Notes under the pieces: generated by a model
Seen by the model: only the letters and a program-made list of their open reading frames with translations
Told to the model about the DNA's origin: nothing
Database searches by the model: none
In this document: positions 22,455 through 33,124 of the stretch, piece by piece
How positions within the stretch are numbered: position 1 is the stretch's first letter
Layout of the letters: every line of letters starts with the position of its first letter
Assembly: GCF_028372415.1 (NCBI RefSeq)
Contig: NC_092873.1
Location: forward strand, 351,107,890 to 351,171,889
DNA length: 64,000 bases
Reading direction: 5' to 3'
From: Notamacropus eugenii
Lineage: Eukaryota > Chordata > Mammalia > Diprotodontia > Macropodidae
Program-made: the position numbers and the translations under genes

Positions 22455-22830
22455 TGTAGTTTGGGGTTGCTGGGAACCCTGAAATGTCAGGGTACAGGAT
22501 GGCATCCACCTGGAATGAATTCACACACTCAAATCATCTTGCATTCAAGGGGCAGTTTATTGTAACACCAATAGAAGCTGGCTAGATTCCTAATGAATCT
22601 GTGCCTTGAGGAGGGTGAAACTCTTGTTTATGTATCAGAACGACACTGAAAGGATCTGGATGTGATTAAGGAGTGTTAAGTAGTCTGGAATGGGCCAAGA
22701 GCATCAATGAAAGGTCCATCAAGCAATCTAATTAGGTGTTCTAGGTGGGCTAGGGTGGGCCACTTGCCTTGGGCAAAGATGCCACTGATCTGGGCTGCTG
22801 AAATGTATGGGAAAATTCAGGGACTGAGTT
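22455..22830 (-). mobile_element. LTR, same family as 14562-14958
   Basis: The plus strand begins tgtagtttggggttgctggg, the reverse complement of the other copy's 3' end. The polyadenylation signal complement TTTATT is at 22556-22561. The outer (22830) border is approximate, as the alignment by eye ends near 'gggaaaattcagggac'. No internal viral genes were seen between or beside the two copies. Each is most simply a solitary LTR. Confidence 0.7.
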
Positions 22831-23044
22831 GCTTTCAAAGACATGGTCTTTTCCTTTTAAGGGTCCAGGTCCCATCACCTTATCAGCATGAGAGCCTAGT
22901 GCTATAGATGTACCCAAGCCCTTACGTTAGGAGCAGTGCCCCAGACTCCTTCAGATACTGAAGAGGTAACTGAGAAGACTGCTTACATATACTAGCCTCT
23001 GGCACTGAAAACCCTACCAGGACTTGAAAGCAACTGTGTCCTTC

Positions 23045-23830
23045 TCAAATATTTAATAAATTAATCAACAAGTATTTATTAAGCCTCTACTATGGGCCAG
23101 ACTAGGTACTCAAGATACAAAGACAAAAATAGAACTCAAGGAGCTTAAATTTTATCAGGGAAAGTAACAAGTAATGGATACAAATTAAGTACAAGATAAT
23201 TTCAAAGGAAGGAGAGAAGCACTAGCTGATCAAGAAAGGCTGTAGGTGGTGCTTGAACTGAGGTAAAGAGGGAATAGATTCTTATTTTAGCAAAGATAAT
23301 GATCTGTATCTGTTAGTAATAACAAGAAAGCCAGTTTAGCCATAACATAGAAGAACATGTGAAGGAGAATGGTGCTGAATGCCAAACAAAGCTGTTTTGT
23401 ATATAATCTTTAAAGCAGAGCGAGCCACTAGAATTTCTTGAGCCGAAGAATGACTTGGAAAGACCTGTTGTTTAGGAGTATCATTTTGGTTTTTGTTTGG
23501 TAACTAAGTGATACATTGCACAGAGGCTGGCCCTGGAACCTGGAAAACTCATCTTCCTGAGTTGTAATCTGGCCTAGCCATGTGACCCTGGGCAAGTCAC
23601 TTTACTCTCTTTTGTCTCAGTTCCTAATCTACAAAACAAGCTGGAAAAGAAAATGGCAAACCACTCCCACATCTTTACCAAGAAAACCCCAAATGGGGTC
23701 ATGAAGAGTTGGACGTGACTGAAAAAGACAACTACAACCAAATTTGTTGGAGTGTGGATTAGAAAAGGGGAAATTTTAAGATGAAAAAAACTATCAAGCT
23801 ATTGTAACAGTCCAAGCAATAATTAATAAG
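23045..23830 (-). mobile_element. L2 (3' part), carrying a later SINE
   Basis: Reverse L2 blocks are 'aagtatttattaagcctcta', 'gggccagactaggtactcaa', 'gaaaggctgtaggtggtgct', 'ggtgctgaatgccaaac', 'gagcgagccactagaa', then after the SINE 'agctattgtaacagtccaag' and 'agggcctgaaca'. Confidence 0.75.
23500..23745 (+). mobile_element. Mar1-type SINE inside the L2
   Basis: It carries 'catgtgaccctgggcaagtc', 'aaaatggcaaaccactccc', 'aaccccaaatggggtcatga' and 'gttggacgtgactgaaaaag'. L2 sequence continues on both sides. Confidence 0.85.
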
Positions 23831-24479
23831 GGCCTGAACATTAGAAAGAAGGGGATGCAGCTCCCTAGGGGTAGGAAGGCCTAGGGCATACATACATGGA
23901 ACTAGGATTTGGGTTAATTTGGTGGGAACGTGGCAGCAGCCTATGCTTTTCGGGCTGGCAGACTGGCTATTCTTTCACTTCCTTTGTTGTTTCTCCTGCT
24001 CTCTGTTTTGGTTCAACACTTGGTTGGATTGTTGTGCTCCCAGGGCGTTTTAACAAGTGACTGTAGGAGGCTGAGAAGCTTCAGGGCAGTGGACAGACTG
24101 ATCACTAACGACAGATGGAGCAGTTTCTGAGCAAGGAGCTGAGGTCAGAGTGGGTTACAGACTGATGACCACTGAGTACATCATTTTTCCTTGTCCGGGG
24201 ACCCTTTCCCACACGTCTCTGAGAAGCCCTCAGGCACATGTCTCCAGAAATTCCCCTCCAAGGGTGCCCATCCCCTTGCTAGGCGTGGAAAACGCTGGAG
24301 GTCCCCTGTTTCCGTGGTGACAAATTATTTCAGACCAATCCCCGACGCCAAATTCTCCTTTGGTGGCAAAGAAAAAAGCTAGGAATTTGGACCGAAAATG
24401 TTTCCAAATTTAAAACTGCAGCTTAAAATAGGCCCTTCTTCTTGTAACATCTCACACCATTCAGATAGCGTTATCTGAA

Positions 24480-25560
24480 GAAGGAAAGCTCCAGAGCCTG
24501 CTCGTCGGCGGAGTTTTCAGGGTTAGGCTCCGGCCCAGACCTTGCACCTCGAGTTCTCGTCCAGCCCCCGCCCCGCACGCCCCTTCCTCCCGGGGGCCGC
24601 TCCCCCCTCCCCCAGCCCTCGCTTTTTCTCTCTGCCTCCCCCTCCCTCTCGGCCGCTCCGCCGGCCTCGTCCTTCCGACCCCAGGGCCCGGGCCAGAGGC
24701 CTGGGGGCGCAGGCGCGCTAAGCACGGCGCGAGGCGGGCGTTGCAAAGGGCGGGGCGGGGGTAGAAGAGGGGACGGAAGGGAAAGGGTGGGAGGTGCCAC
24801 GCGGGGGCGGGGCGGGCACGCGCTCACTGGGCTGACGCCATGACGCCGTGACGCCAGGCCGGTATCTGTCCGTCCGTGTGTGTGTGTGAGTGTGCGCGCT
24901 CTGCGTGTTTGTGTGTGTGTCCGCCCGGCAGGTCCCGGATGTTGCGGACAGTATGAGGTGAGCGCACGGGGACGGGGACCAGCAGCTGTCGCGGCCGCTC
25001 TCAGGTGAGTGGGGGGAGGAGAGAAAGGGGGCTGTCCAGTCGGAGGGGGGGTGCCTTCCTAAGGGGTGACCGGACACAACCCCCCCCAACACACACACAC
25101 ACACCCTTCCTTCTCTACCCCACACTCAGACGAGGGCGTGAATCTGGCGGCTCATCCCCCATCCGTCCTTTCCCTTCACTCTGGCATGGAATTCATGGAC
25201 ACTTGGCCCTCCCTCTTCTTCGTCCCCTTCCCCCCATTCACTCCCTTGGCCCCATCCCCCCCCATGCCAAATAGTGAGCTGTCGCCGGAGGCGAGGGGAG
25301 AAAACAATACGCATGCGCGAGCGCAACCTAGGCGGGGTATATGGTCTTTCGCTGTCTTAGGAGCGCATGCGCATCACTGTGCTGCGGGGACCTGCTGGAT
25401 AAGGATCCTCTTTACCCCACGTAGTCAGACCAGGGCTCAACCTGCTCGCTGCCAGATAGTGAGCTGCTTCTGCTAGCGAAGAAGAGAAGTTGGGTTGTTG
25501 GAGGTGTTAGTTCGCCCCTGCTGCCGCAGCCGAGGCCTCCGGGTTACACAAGCACGGGTC
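24480..25560 (+). promoter_or_regulatory. CpG-island promoter of an unidentified plus-strand gene
   Basis: This is the only unique GC- and CpG-dense region of the window. GC boxes (ggggcgggg) lie near 24750 and 24803. NRF1-type motifs are at 24707-24718 (gcgcaggcgcgc), 25310-25319 (cgcatgcgcg) and 25363-25373 (gcgcatgcgca). Three tandem octamers TGACGCC(A/G) at 24833-24856 are CRE/ATF-like half-sites. There is no TATA box, so a dispersed start is likely. The plus direction is inferred only from the two good splice donors at 24958 and 25005. A divergent transcript on the minus strand is possible. Confidence 0.75.
24857..25004 (+). other. Predicted non-coding first exon
   Basis: The transcription start is not known. 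The 3' end is set by a perfect donor CAG|GTGAGT (GT at 25005-25006). A weaker alternative is GAG|GTGAGC (GT at 24958-24959). The exon carries a GT-rich stretch (24875-24922) and a five-codon upstream frame (ATG at 24939, stop ending 24956). No long frame opens from here, so I take it as 5' UTR. The gene is not identified. Confidence 0.45.
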
Positions 25561-25784
25561 CTAGGGGCCAAGTCCTCTTCGACACCTGGGCTTACCTGCT
25601 GTTGCAGTCTCTAGTCCGATATTGCAAAGGCTCTGTAAATACAACTGAATGCCACTCTCGGTGGCTGGTTTCCGAAGGGAGCCAGCCTGTCTCCTCTAGG
25701 AACGAGGGCTGGTAGTTAGGAATCCTGACACTGTGAAATGGGTTTTCCCCTGATATAAAGTGCTTTCTTTTCTGTCTAAACACA

Positions 25785-25900
25785 AAGAATGTGGTGTAAT
25801 GGTTAGAATGGGAAGTCTGAATCAGGCCATCCGAGCTCATTCCTCTTTTGGCACTGACTTGTTCTGTGCCACTATCCATAATAGAATCTGCGTATAAGAC
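25785..25900 (+). mobile_element. MIR 5' fragment
   Basis: 'aatgtggtgtaatggttaga' and 'ttggcactgacttgttctgt' match the tRNA-like head of MIR. Confidence 0.5.
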
Positions 25901-26960
25901 TTCTCTTTTAGCAGCACATTGTTGATGCTTAATGAACATGAAGATCTGAAGCAATTAGAGGTTATTCACTGGAAGTCTTTTGTTTCTGTTTTATTTTAAA
26001 TTGGGGAACTGATGCTTTTTTCCACTTGTAGATTAGAGACTAAAATAGTCAAGTCTCAAGGGCCTAGTTGTCTTGTTAAGGGAATCATTAAGATCTCTTC
26101 TCTTTTCTGCTTGGCCGTTTCACAGCTCTTTTCACTGCCATAAAGTATAGAATTGGACAGTGAGAGAAGTAAAGTAGATGAAACTGAAACTGGTCGGTGT
26201 GAACTTGTTACCAGTTGCAGTAAAAGGTTAAAGAGAGCGAAGATTGGAACAATTGGGTGAAGTGACTGGAAGGTGGGGCAGGGCGTTCTTGGTGAATTTC
26301 AGTTATCCATGTTAACTTTTCTCCCTCATTTGAGTTAACCTTTAGCCATATTTTCAATCCCTTATATCCTTTGCCTTCTCTCTGCCTGTCCTATTATCCA
26401 TTTCTTTAGGATTCAGTTGAAGGCAGTAGAGACTGTTTTGCCCTGTGAGACACTGAAACACTAATCAACAAATTCTTGGGCTTTGTGGCATACTTTTTTC
26501 TAACTTTTCTGTGTAACCTTCCCTGGTCTTTGCTTGCATAGTTGACCTCCTTTTAGTATTGTTTGTTACCTGTCACCATGGTTACAGTTAGAACTGAAAG
26601 GTAAAGTCAGAGAAAAACTGAGGGCTTCCTGGTAGAAACATTACCTGGTGGTGGCAAACATTCCATCATCCATGTGAAAGAGCTTGGGAAAAGCGCCTTC
26701 TCTCTATGTAGAGACTGAGGTATTTACATTGTGACATCTCTAAGACAGTGTGAGAGAGGATGGTATCAGAAATTTGCTTCCCTTTAAATGGAGCTTCTTA
26801 AGAGAGTATGATACTTGATGGTGTTTGATGTCAGTCTTCTACAGACTTATGTCACAATGGTAACTTTAAATTAAAAGGATAGATATGAACCATAGTGGAG
26901 AGGTATTAAACGACCATTCTCCTTTGCAGGATTTTTTCAAGTGCCTAGTCCTTTCAGTTG

Positions 26961-26965
<5 letters not shown>

Positions 26966-27033
<68 letters not shown>
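26966..27033. repeat. (CA)n microsatellite
   Basis: About 34 perfect CA units, the longest microsatellite in the window, and likely polymorphic. Confidence 0.98.
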
Positions 27034-27034
<1 letters not shown>

Positions 27035-27035
<1 letters not shown>

Positions 27036-27215
27036 CCCAATACTTATCAAATCTTTTATCTGAATTTTCCAAATTGCTTTGCAGATGGGGGAGACTGAAG
27101 CAAAAAGGGATAAAGTCATCTGCCTTGGATCACACAACAAGTCTTGGGAAGACATTACAGATGTCCTGAATTCCAGTTCCTCGCTGTAACCTCTACACTG
27201 TGGTTCCTCTTCATA
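27035..27215 (-). mobile_element. MIR, diverged
   Basis: 'cagatgggggagactgaagc', 'gatcacacaacaagtct' and 'aattccagttcctcgctgta' follow the MIR order in reverse. Confidence 0.5.
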
Positions 27216-27829
27216 TAAATTCTTGTAAGACTGACTGTAATACCTATATTAACAAGTTTTGGGTAATACAAATTTGTAATCATTTTTTGCGAGCCACTCA
27301 CAGTTGGGTTGTGAAAAGCGTTGAACTGGTTAACAAACATTTATAGACTATTTGTGTACAGAGTATTGTTCCAGGTGTTGTGGAGGGACACAGTGGAAGA
27401 AGTTGATATAAATCTTTGCCATTAAGAAGCTTACAGTCTCCTTATGAGAGGCAGACAGACTGAATTTTAGAGCAACAGTGAGAACAATTAGAAAACAACA
27501 AGGCCAATAATAAGAGTTATACCATTACTGAGAAAAAGAGTGAAGGAATAATTATAATAATGTATCAATGTTCATCTCTGAGAGCTTCCTGAATTAAGTT
27601 TTGAAGGAGATGATGAACTTAGGTTGATGTAGACAGTGTGAATGTTGGTATTATGAAGGTAGAGAGACAGGAATTAGCAAATTTTGCACATGGAGAGTTG
27701 ACTGTAGACATTGTCAGAGGTATGAAAAAAATAATTGTTGGAGATTTTTTACTAATGTGGAACTATTTTAGCTTTGAGTCATTGGATGACTTGATGAAAA
27801 TGGTTTTTGATAAATATATTCTTTTTGAA

Positions 27830-28145
27830 AAATAGATTTTGTTGATATTTTTGTTTTTACATTGCTTGGTTACCTCCAGAATTTTCCCCCTCCACCTCAG
27901 AGAGCTACTCCTATACCAGAGAATTTTTTTTAAAAAGTAAAAGAGAAAGAAGGAAAAAAATTGGCAAAACCATTCAATACATTGAAAATGTGTAACATTA
28001 TATTCGGTGTTCCATACCTGTGGACAACCCCTCTCATCTTCCTATACACCCCCACCCCATACCCCTTTTACAGAGGTGTGAAGAGAGATATTTGCTCATA
28101 TTTCTTCTTTGGGGCTAAGGTTGTTCTTTACAATTTCACAATATT
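27830..28145 (-). mobile_element. Unclassified interspersed repeat, copy 1
   Basis: It shares block order with 48595-48910: 'tattttt...acattg', '(c)agagagctactcc/ccatccc', an A-rich run, a 'tgtggac(a)accc'/'tggaccctc' block, then 'ctc(at)ctt'. It may be a marsupial L1-related 3' end. I cannot name the family, and the strand is tentative. Confidence 0.4.
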
Positions 28146-28336
28146 CATTTTGATTGTTTGGTCTTGGTTGTTCTTGAGAAAGAGCTATTCTGAATATAAG
28201 ATAAATTGGGATAGATGGATTAGATGGGAGAGAGACTTAAAGCAAGGAGACCAACTAGTAGGAAAGAGGGATCAAGGGCCTGGATTAGGGTAGTTGTTAT
28301 AGAAATGAAGAGGAAGGGAGGATTATGAAGGCATTT

Positions 28337-28657
28337 AAAAAATTTTAATTATTTTTATTTATTTGGTTAAACATTTCCCAATTACACATAAAAAGATTTT
28401 TCACACTTATTTTTAAAAATTTTGAATTCCAAATTCTTTTCCTCCTTTCTGTCCCTCCCTCTTCTTTGAAAAGGCAAAGAGTTTGATTTCAATTATACAC
28501 GTGAAGTCATGCAGAACATTTCCATATTAGTCATTTGTTAAAAAAAACTCCACAAAATAAAATAATAAAAATAAATAAAGAAAAAATATGCTTCACTTTG
28601 CATTCAGAGTTCATCAGTTTTTCTCTGGAAGTGGATGGTATCTTTCATCATGGGTAG
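28337..28657 (-). mobile_element. 5'-truncated L1 with exact target duplication
   Basis: This 321-bp L1 3' end begins with the T-rich tail complement and 'tttgaattccaaattctttt'. It ends at 'gaagtggatggtatctttca'. Exact 10-bp duplications GAAGGCATTT flank it at 28327-28336 and 28658-28667. Confidence 0.88.
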
Positions 28658-29190
28658 GAAGGCATTTTTTAAGAAAGAAATGAGGAGGCTTAAGTGTTAG
28701 TGACTCAATATGGGCAATAAGCAGAAGCATTAAAATGACTCCTGAGTTTTGAACTTAGAACATGGGAGGACCAGACAATAACTGGGAAGTATGGAAGAGG
28801 TAATGGTTTTGAGAGAGGATATGAACTTTTCTACATATTAAGTTTCAGATAGAATATTCTAGTAGGTAGCTGAATATATGGGTCTAGAGAAGATAAGAAG
28901 TCAGGATTGAAAGGGAAATCTGGGAACCCTTGGTGTAAGATGTTGGTTGAAACCATGAAAGTGAATAAATTATTCTTGAGAAAAGTGGGGGGGTCAAGGA
29001 CTGAGCTTTGAGGCAGTAATCAAGTTCAAGGACAAGAATAATCACTGATGGAGATAGGGAAAGGATTTTTGAGGTAGTTTCAGTGTTGGAATTTGAGGAA
29101 AGAATGATTCTATAAGGAAGGGAGTAGGCAACTGATGCATTTTAAAAGATGTCATTATTAAAAGATATGCCAGTTTTTCTTCTGTTTCCC

Positions 29191-31740
29191 TTTATATAAA
29201 AAATACAGTATGATTCCTATCACTAAGTAAGCATATTCATTCACTGTTGAAAATTATTTTAGTGGAAAATTTTGGTCAGGGTTGTAATAATGAACAGTCT
29301 CAGTATAACCTGAAATATCAAGATTTGGAATTATTTGTATTTAGGATGTCAACCTGATGGACCTTTGAACGGTTTTCGTTCTCATTTGAGGAATGAGATT
29401 ATATTTGTTCAGAGTTTGCTACTGATGGAGTTTCTAAAACCAAATACTAAAATTAAAGACAGGGACTTGTTCCCTTTATTCTTGGCACATATTTCTGTTA
29501 AGTGTTTAACACATATCTGTGCAGTTAAACTGATGTTTTGGAGTATAAAATTCATAGATTCTCTGAGCTAACTTTTGAAATAACATCTTAAGAAAAGTAT
29601 TGTTTTGCCCCCATTCCTGTCCAGGTACCCTTTCTCCCTCTTCACTTCCCCCTTCTTTTTAATTCTGTGTGGTTTAATACAGAATTGGAAGGAAAATTGT
29701 GCCTGTTTTTTAGAAAGTAACATTGGTGTGTTCTGAAAGGAAGTGCACTCCTAATGAAATTTAAAGACCTCTCATGTGTTTGAAAGCTTTGGAGAAAAAG
29801 AGCAAGCAGGGGATAGTAGTGTATGTTTTGGATCCTTATAAAAACAGCTCTGTGTGTATATATGTAAAAGTGTGTGGTTTCTGTATTTCGGTCTCTTCCC
29901 TTTCTACACAGCTGAAATGTTATATAAGATTATGGTGTGATGAGGTGTTTTTTTTTTTTTTTTTGCCAATAGTAGATTGTCTTCATGAAAAAGGAATGAA
30001 ATTGAAATTGTTCTTAATTATGAATTATTACATATAGGCCATAAGCTCTCATGTATATTCTGCTTGATCTGGTGTTTGGAACAGTGCTGAATGTTACCAA
30101 TTTGTGGTACATAGTATGTGAAATCAGAGAATTTTGGTGTATCCAAGTTGTATTCTGAAAATTCACCACACTTTGGAAGATAATAAGCACAGCTGAGCCC
30201 TACAGTGGAACTTCTTTGTATTGCTGGTATTAGGAAGACAAGATCGCCCTGGATCTTGGCATATTCTGTTGTACAGACTTAGTATGTGTAGTAATAATAC
30301 TTTGGGTGGTTTTTTTGACTTGATGTGAAATACAGACATGTCTACATGATAGTGAGCCACATTATTATGGAATTTTACTGTCTGTATCTGTGACTTATCT
30401 TTGCTTGCTTGGCCATTTCACTGTTTTACTTATAGGCTTTCTAAGGTTTTTTGCATGCTAGTTTCATCACAATATTAGTCTCATATTAGAATCCTATGTA
30501 TTTTCAAGCATCCTTGAGGTTTCCTCTGTTTTAGAGGTTGAGAGGAAGTACGGTGGGAATTCTCTTAATACTTACTACATGTTTAGTAATAACATTGAAC
30601 TAAGGAAATACTTGATCAAAAATAATGCTTGAGGGAGATTTTTCTGAATATCTCTATTTCTCTGTCTTGTTTTTGTTGTGTTTTGAAAACTCTCAGTACA
30701 AGAAAACAATTCCAAAACAGTCTCTTTAAGGAAAGTTTTAGACCTTCATTCCTGTAGGACAAATATTTAAATAAAACTGACAGGAGTGGCCCAGCGTCTC
30801 TGTGTGGTGGAGCTAGTAATACAGCCTTGGGAAGATTGGGTGAAGTTAAAGGCTAACCTCATAGTGGGGAATTAAGCTTTCAAAAATTAACTCTTTCCTG
30901 GCATTGCAACTTGTTACTCTCTTAGCTGTTGCTTTTGAAGTGCATTATTTTTTACTGACATAATTTTAATTTACTAGTTCTCTGAAGGAAGAACATGAGA
31001 TATTTCTGTGCGAATCTTGACTTACTGTGGTTTTCATTGAATACATGTCTGCCATTCCTCAAATTGGGTTCTATGTGGTATTTATTTCTGTTATTTAGAA
31101 GTGGCATTAACTTAGAAGTGGCATTAACTTAGCCATGTGGAACTGTGCTTTTGATTAGAATAACATCTCCTATGTGGAAAAATGTAGAGATCAGGTTATT
31201 CTTTTTATTCTGGCTATATATAGTACATTCCATTTTAGATGCTGTTTGTGTTTTACTCCAATCTGATAAGAAAACGCAATTCAAACAAAAATCTAACCAG
31301 ATCTTATGAACTTGACAGAGGTAACTGGATATGTATGTGTATCCATATGTATATGTACACACACATACACAACACACATTTTGTGTCTTACATTAGTAAT
31401 TAGACCATATTGGCAGATTTAGTGAAAATAAATATTTACAGTATAAAAGGTGCTAATATGTGATATTGGTCTCAACCTCAAATTAAACCTTGAACTAGAA
31501 ACTTATCATGAAATCAGGCTGTTGTTCTGACTGAACCTCAAAAGCTCAACAAATATTCAGTCATCAGCATTGTTTAGTGTTGCCTTTTTACAGTGGTGTG
31601 CCATCCTGATGTAGTATAGGACAATCTTTATTCTTACACTTGTGTCTGGGGAGAAGGCTAACACCGTTGTTAAAGGGCTCTGCCTCTTTGAAATTTTTTA
31701 ATGAGACTTCCTGGATTATTAAGGAAGAGCTCGGAAATGC
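29191..31740. other. Unassigned, presumably intronic
   Basis: I recognise no repeat and no exon. There is a poly-T run at 29948-29964. A short tandem duplication 'agaagtggcattaactt' occurs at 31098-31114 and again at 31115-31131. Confidence 0.4.
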
Positions 31741-31744
31741 AGAT

Positions 31745-31975
31745 GAGTCAGGAAGCCCTGGGTGTAGAATGGGCCTCAGATACCCCCTAGCTGTGTGACC
31801 CTGGGCAAGTCATTTCATCTTTGTTTGCCTCGGTTTCCTCATTTATAAAATGGAGATAATGCTGTTGCACTTATCTCTCAGGGTTGTTGTAAGGATCAAA
31901 GGAGATAATAATTGTAAAATTCTATAATGCCTGGCACATAGTAAGTGCTATATAAATATTAATTGCCATCATCCT
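31745..31975 (+). mobile_element. MIR-type SINE, nearly full length
   Basis: The order is 'cctagctgtgtgaccctggg', 'caagtcatttcatc', 'cctcggtttcctcatttata', 'tctcagggttgttgtaagga', 'tgcctggcacatagtaagtg'. Confidence 0.88.
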
Positions 31976-31999
31976 CATCGTCGTCATTGCCATCATTAA

Positions 32000-32715
32000 A
32001 AAAGCATGACAAATTTTGAACTAATGAAGTGAAACATCTTTCCAGAAATTAAAATCATCCCCCCAACACCAAAATTTAGGTTCTCCTAATTGCTTTTCAA
32101 ACATTTTTCAAAGTTGGATGGTGATCTCAAAATGACACCTACCTTAATAAAATTAAGCTAATTAAATGTACATTATAGTAGCAGCAGATACAAATTTTAA
32201 AATCTTTGGCAGTCATATATAAGTTTGAAATCTGGGCCCTTTTGAGCAGAAATTTTCATTTTTTTCTCTACCTCCAGAGGTGAAAGAGGTCAATAGTCTG
32301 GCAGAGAATTTTGTTCTTGTGACTCAGTGCTATTTTCTAGCCAGGTACCCTTTTGATGGCAGACTTCTGGAGGGGCTTTTGGGGAACATACCCTTCCCAG
32401 AGCAAAGCAAAACTATTTTCTGCAGAGAGGGGAAAAAGCAATGAAAGGCTTTTTGGGGGGTTATTTGACTTCACATAGGAACTCCATTATCATCATCAAC
32501 AAGCATGTGCAAAATGCTAATTTTATTGTACTGGTGCTTACAAGAAGATCATGCTTATTGGAAGCAGTAGATTAACAATTCACTTATATTTCACAAGGAA
32601 GCCATCATTCAGCAAATCATTTTAGCATATAGTAAGTGCTAGGTGATTGGACTTTTCTTAAATAAGTTAAATTCCCAGCTGTCCATGTTGGAGAAAAAAG
32701 TCTCAACTCAAGCAA
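32000..32715. other. Unassigned, presumably intronic
   Basis: Nothing recognised. There is a run of eight G at 32453-32460. Confidence 0.4.
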
Positions 32716-32719
32716 AATT

Positions 32720-32905
32720 GAAAGACAATTGCATTTGAAACCAGTGGTCCTGGGTTTCATCCCCAACTCTGCCATTGCCACCTGTGTAACCTGGGGGTAG
32801 ATCAACCTCTCTGGTCCCCAGTTTACTCACTTTTAAGATGAGGAACTGGACTGCATGACCTCCAAGGTCCCATTTGGCTTTGTATCTATCATGATTTCAT
32901 GACTG
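32720..32905 (+). mobile_element. MIR3-type SINE
   Basis: 'accagtggtcctgggtttca', 'tgtgtaacctgggggtag' and 'catgacctccaaggtccc' match MIR3 with its 'gatctctaaggtccctt' end. Confidence 0.75.
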
Positions 32906-33124
32906 TAGCACAAAAGTGTTAAGGGAGTGAGGTAGATATTGACATTGAAAAATGCTTAAGAATAGCTAACTATTCATTCACTATGATGATCTACCTTTCA
33001 TATTATTAGTAATATTATAAGTTTCTCATTATATGTAAAATAGATGTTTTTTTAAAATTGTATATTAACAAAATACTTGTAAATCAAATTTTAAATGTAC
33101 TGAGCAAGCTCAATATTTAAAAGA

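Larger units (their letters stand above)
27320..29190 (-). mobile_element. L2, long minus-strand copy with two nested repeats
   Basis: The outer part (27330-27640) has 'gtgtacagagtattgttcca' and 'gccattaagaagcttacag'. Downstream (28200-29190) are 'agggagaccaactag'-like and 'gaaggcatttaa' blocks, 'aatgactcctgag', 'gtagctgaatatatgggtct' and 'aaaccatgaaagtg'. These follow L2 in reverse. An unclassified repeat (27830-28145) and a short L1 (28337-28657) are nested in it. Confidence 0.6.

Noticed and set aside
24471..24827. 118-codon minus-strand open frame in the CpG island
   Set aside because: Pro/Arg/Gly/Ala-rich frame from GC-rich DNA with few stops. It has no domain and no splice or conservation support.
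24718..25476. Other open frames of 89-136 codons on both strands across the CpG island
   Set aside because: Low-complexity translations including (TH)n and Pro-rich runs. They overlap each other on both strands and the predicted donor.
26571..26587. Second X-box-like site (gtcaccatggttac)
   Set aside because: One half-site departs from the consensus (GGTTAC instead of RGYAAC), so chance is a sufficient explanation.
26866..27169. Open frames through the long (CA)n (His-Thr or Val-Cys repeats)
   Set aside because: Dinucleotide repeats leave frames open. There is no coding evidence. The same holds at 1302-1556, 12091-12481 and 46644-46915.
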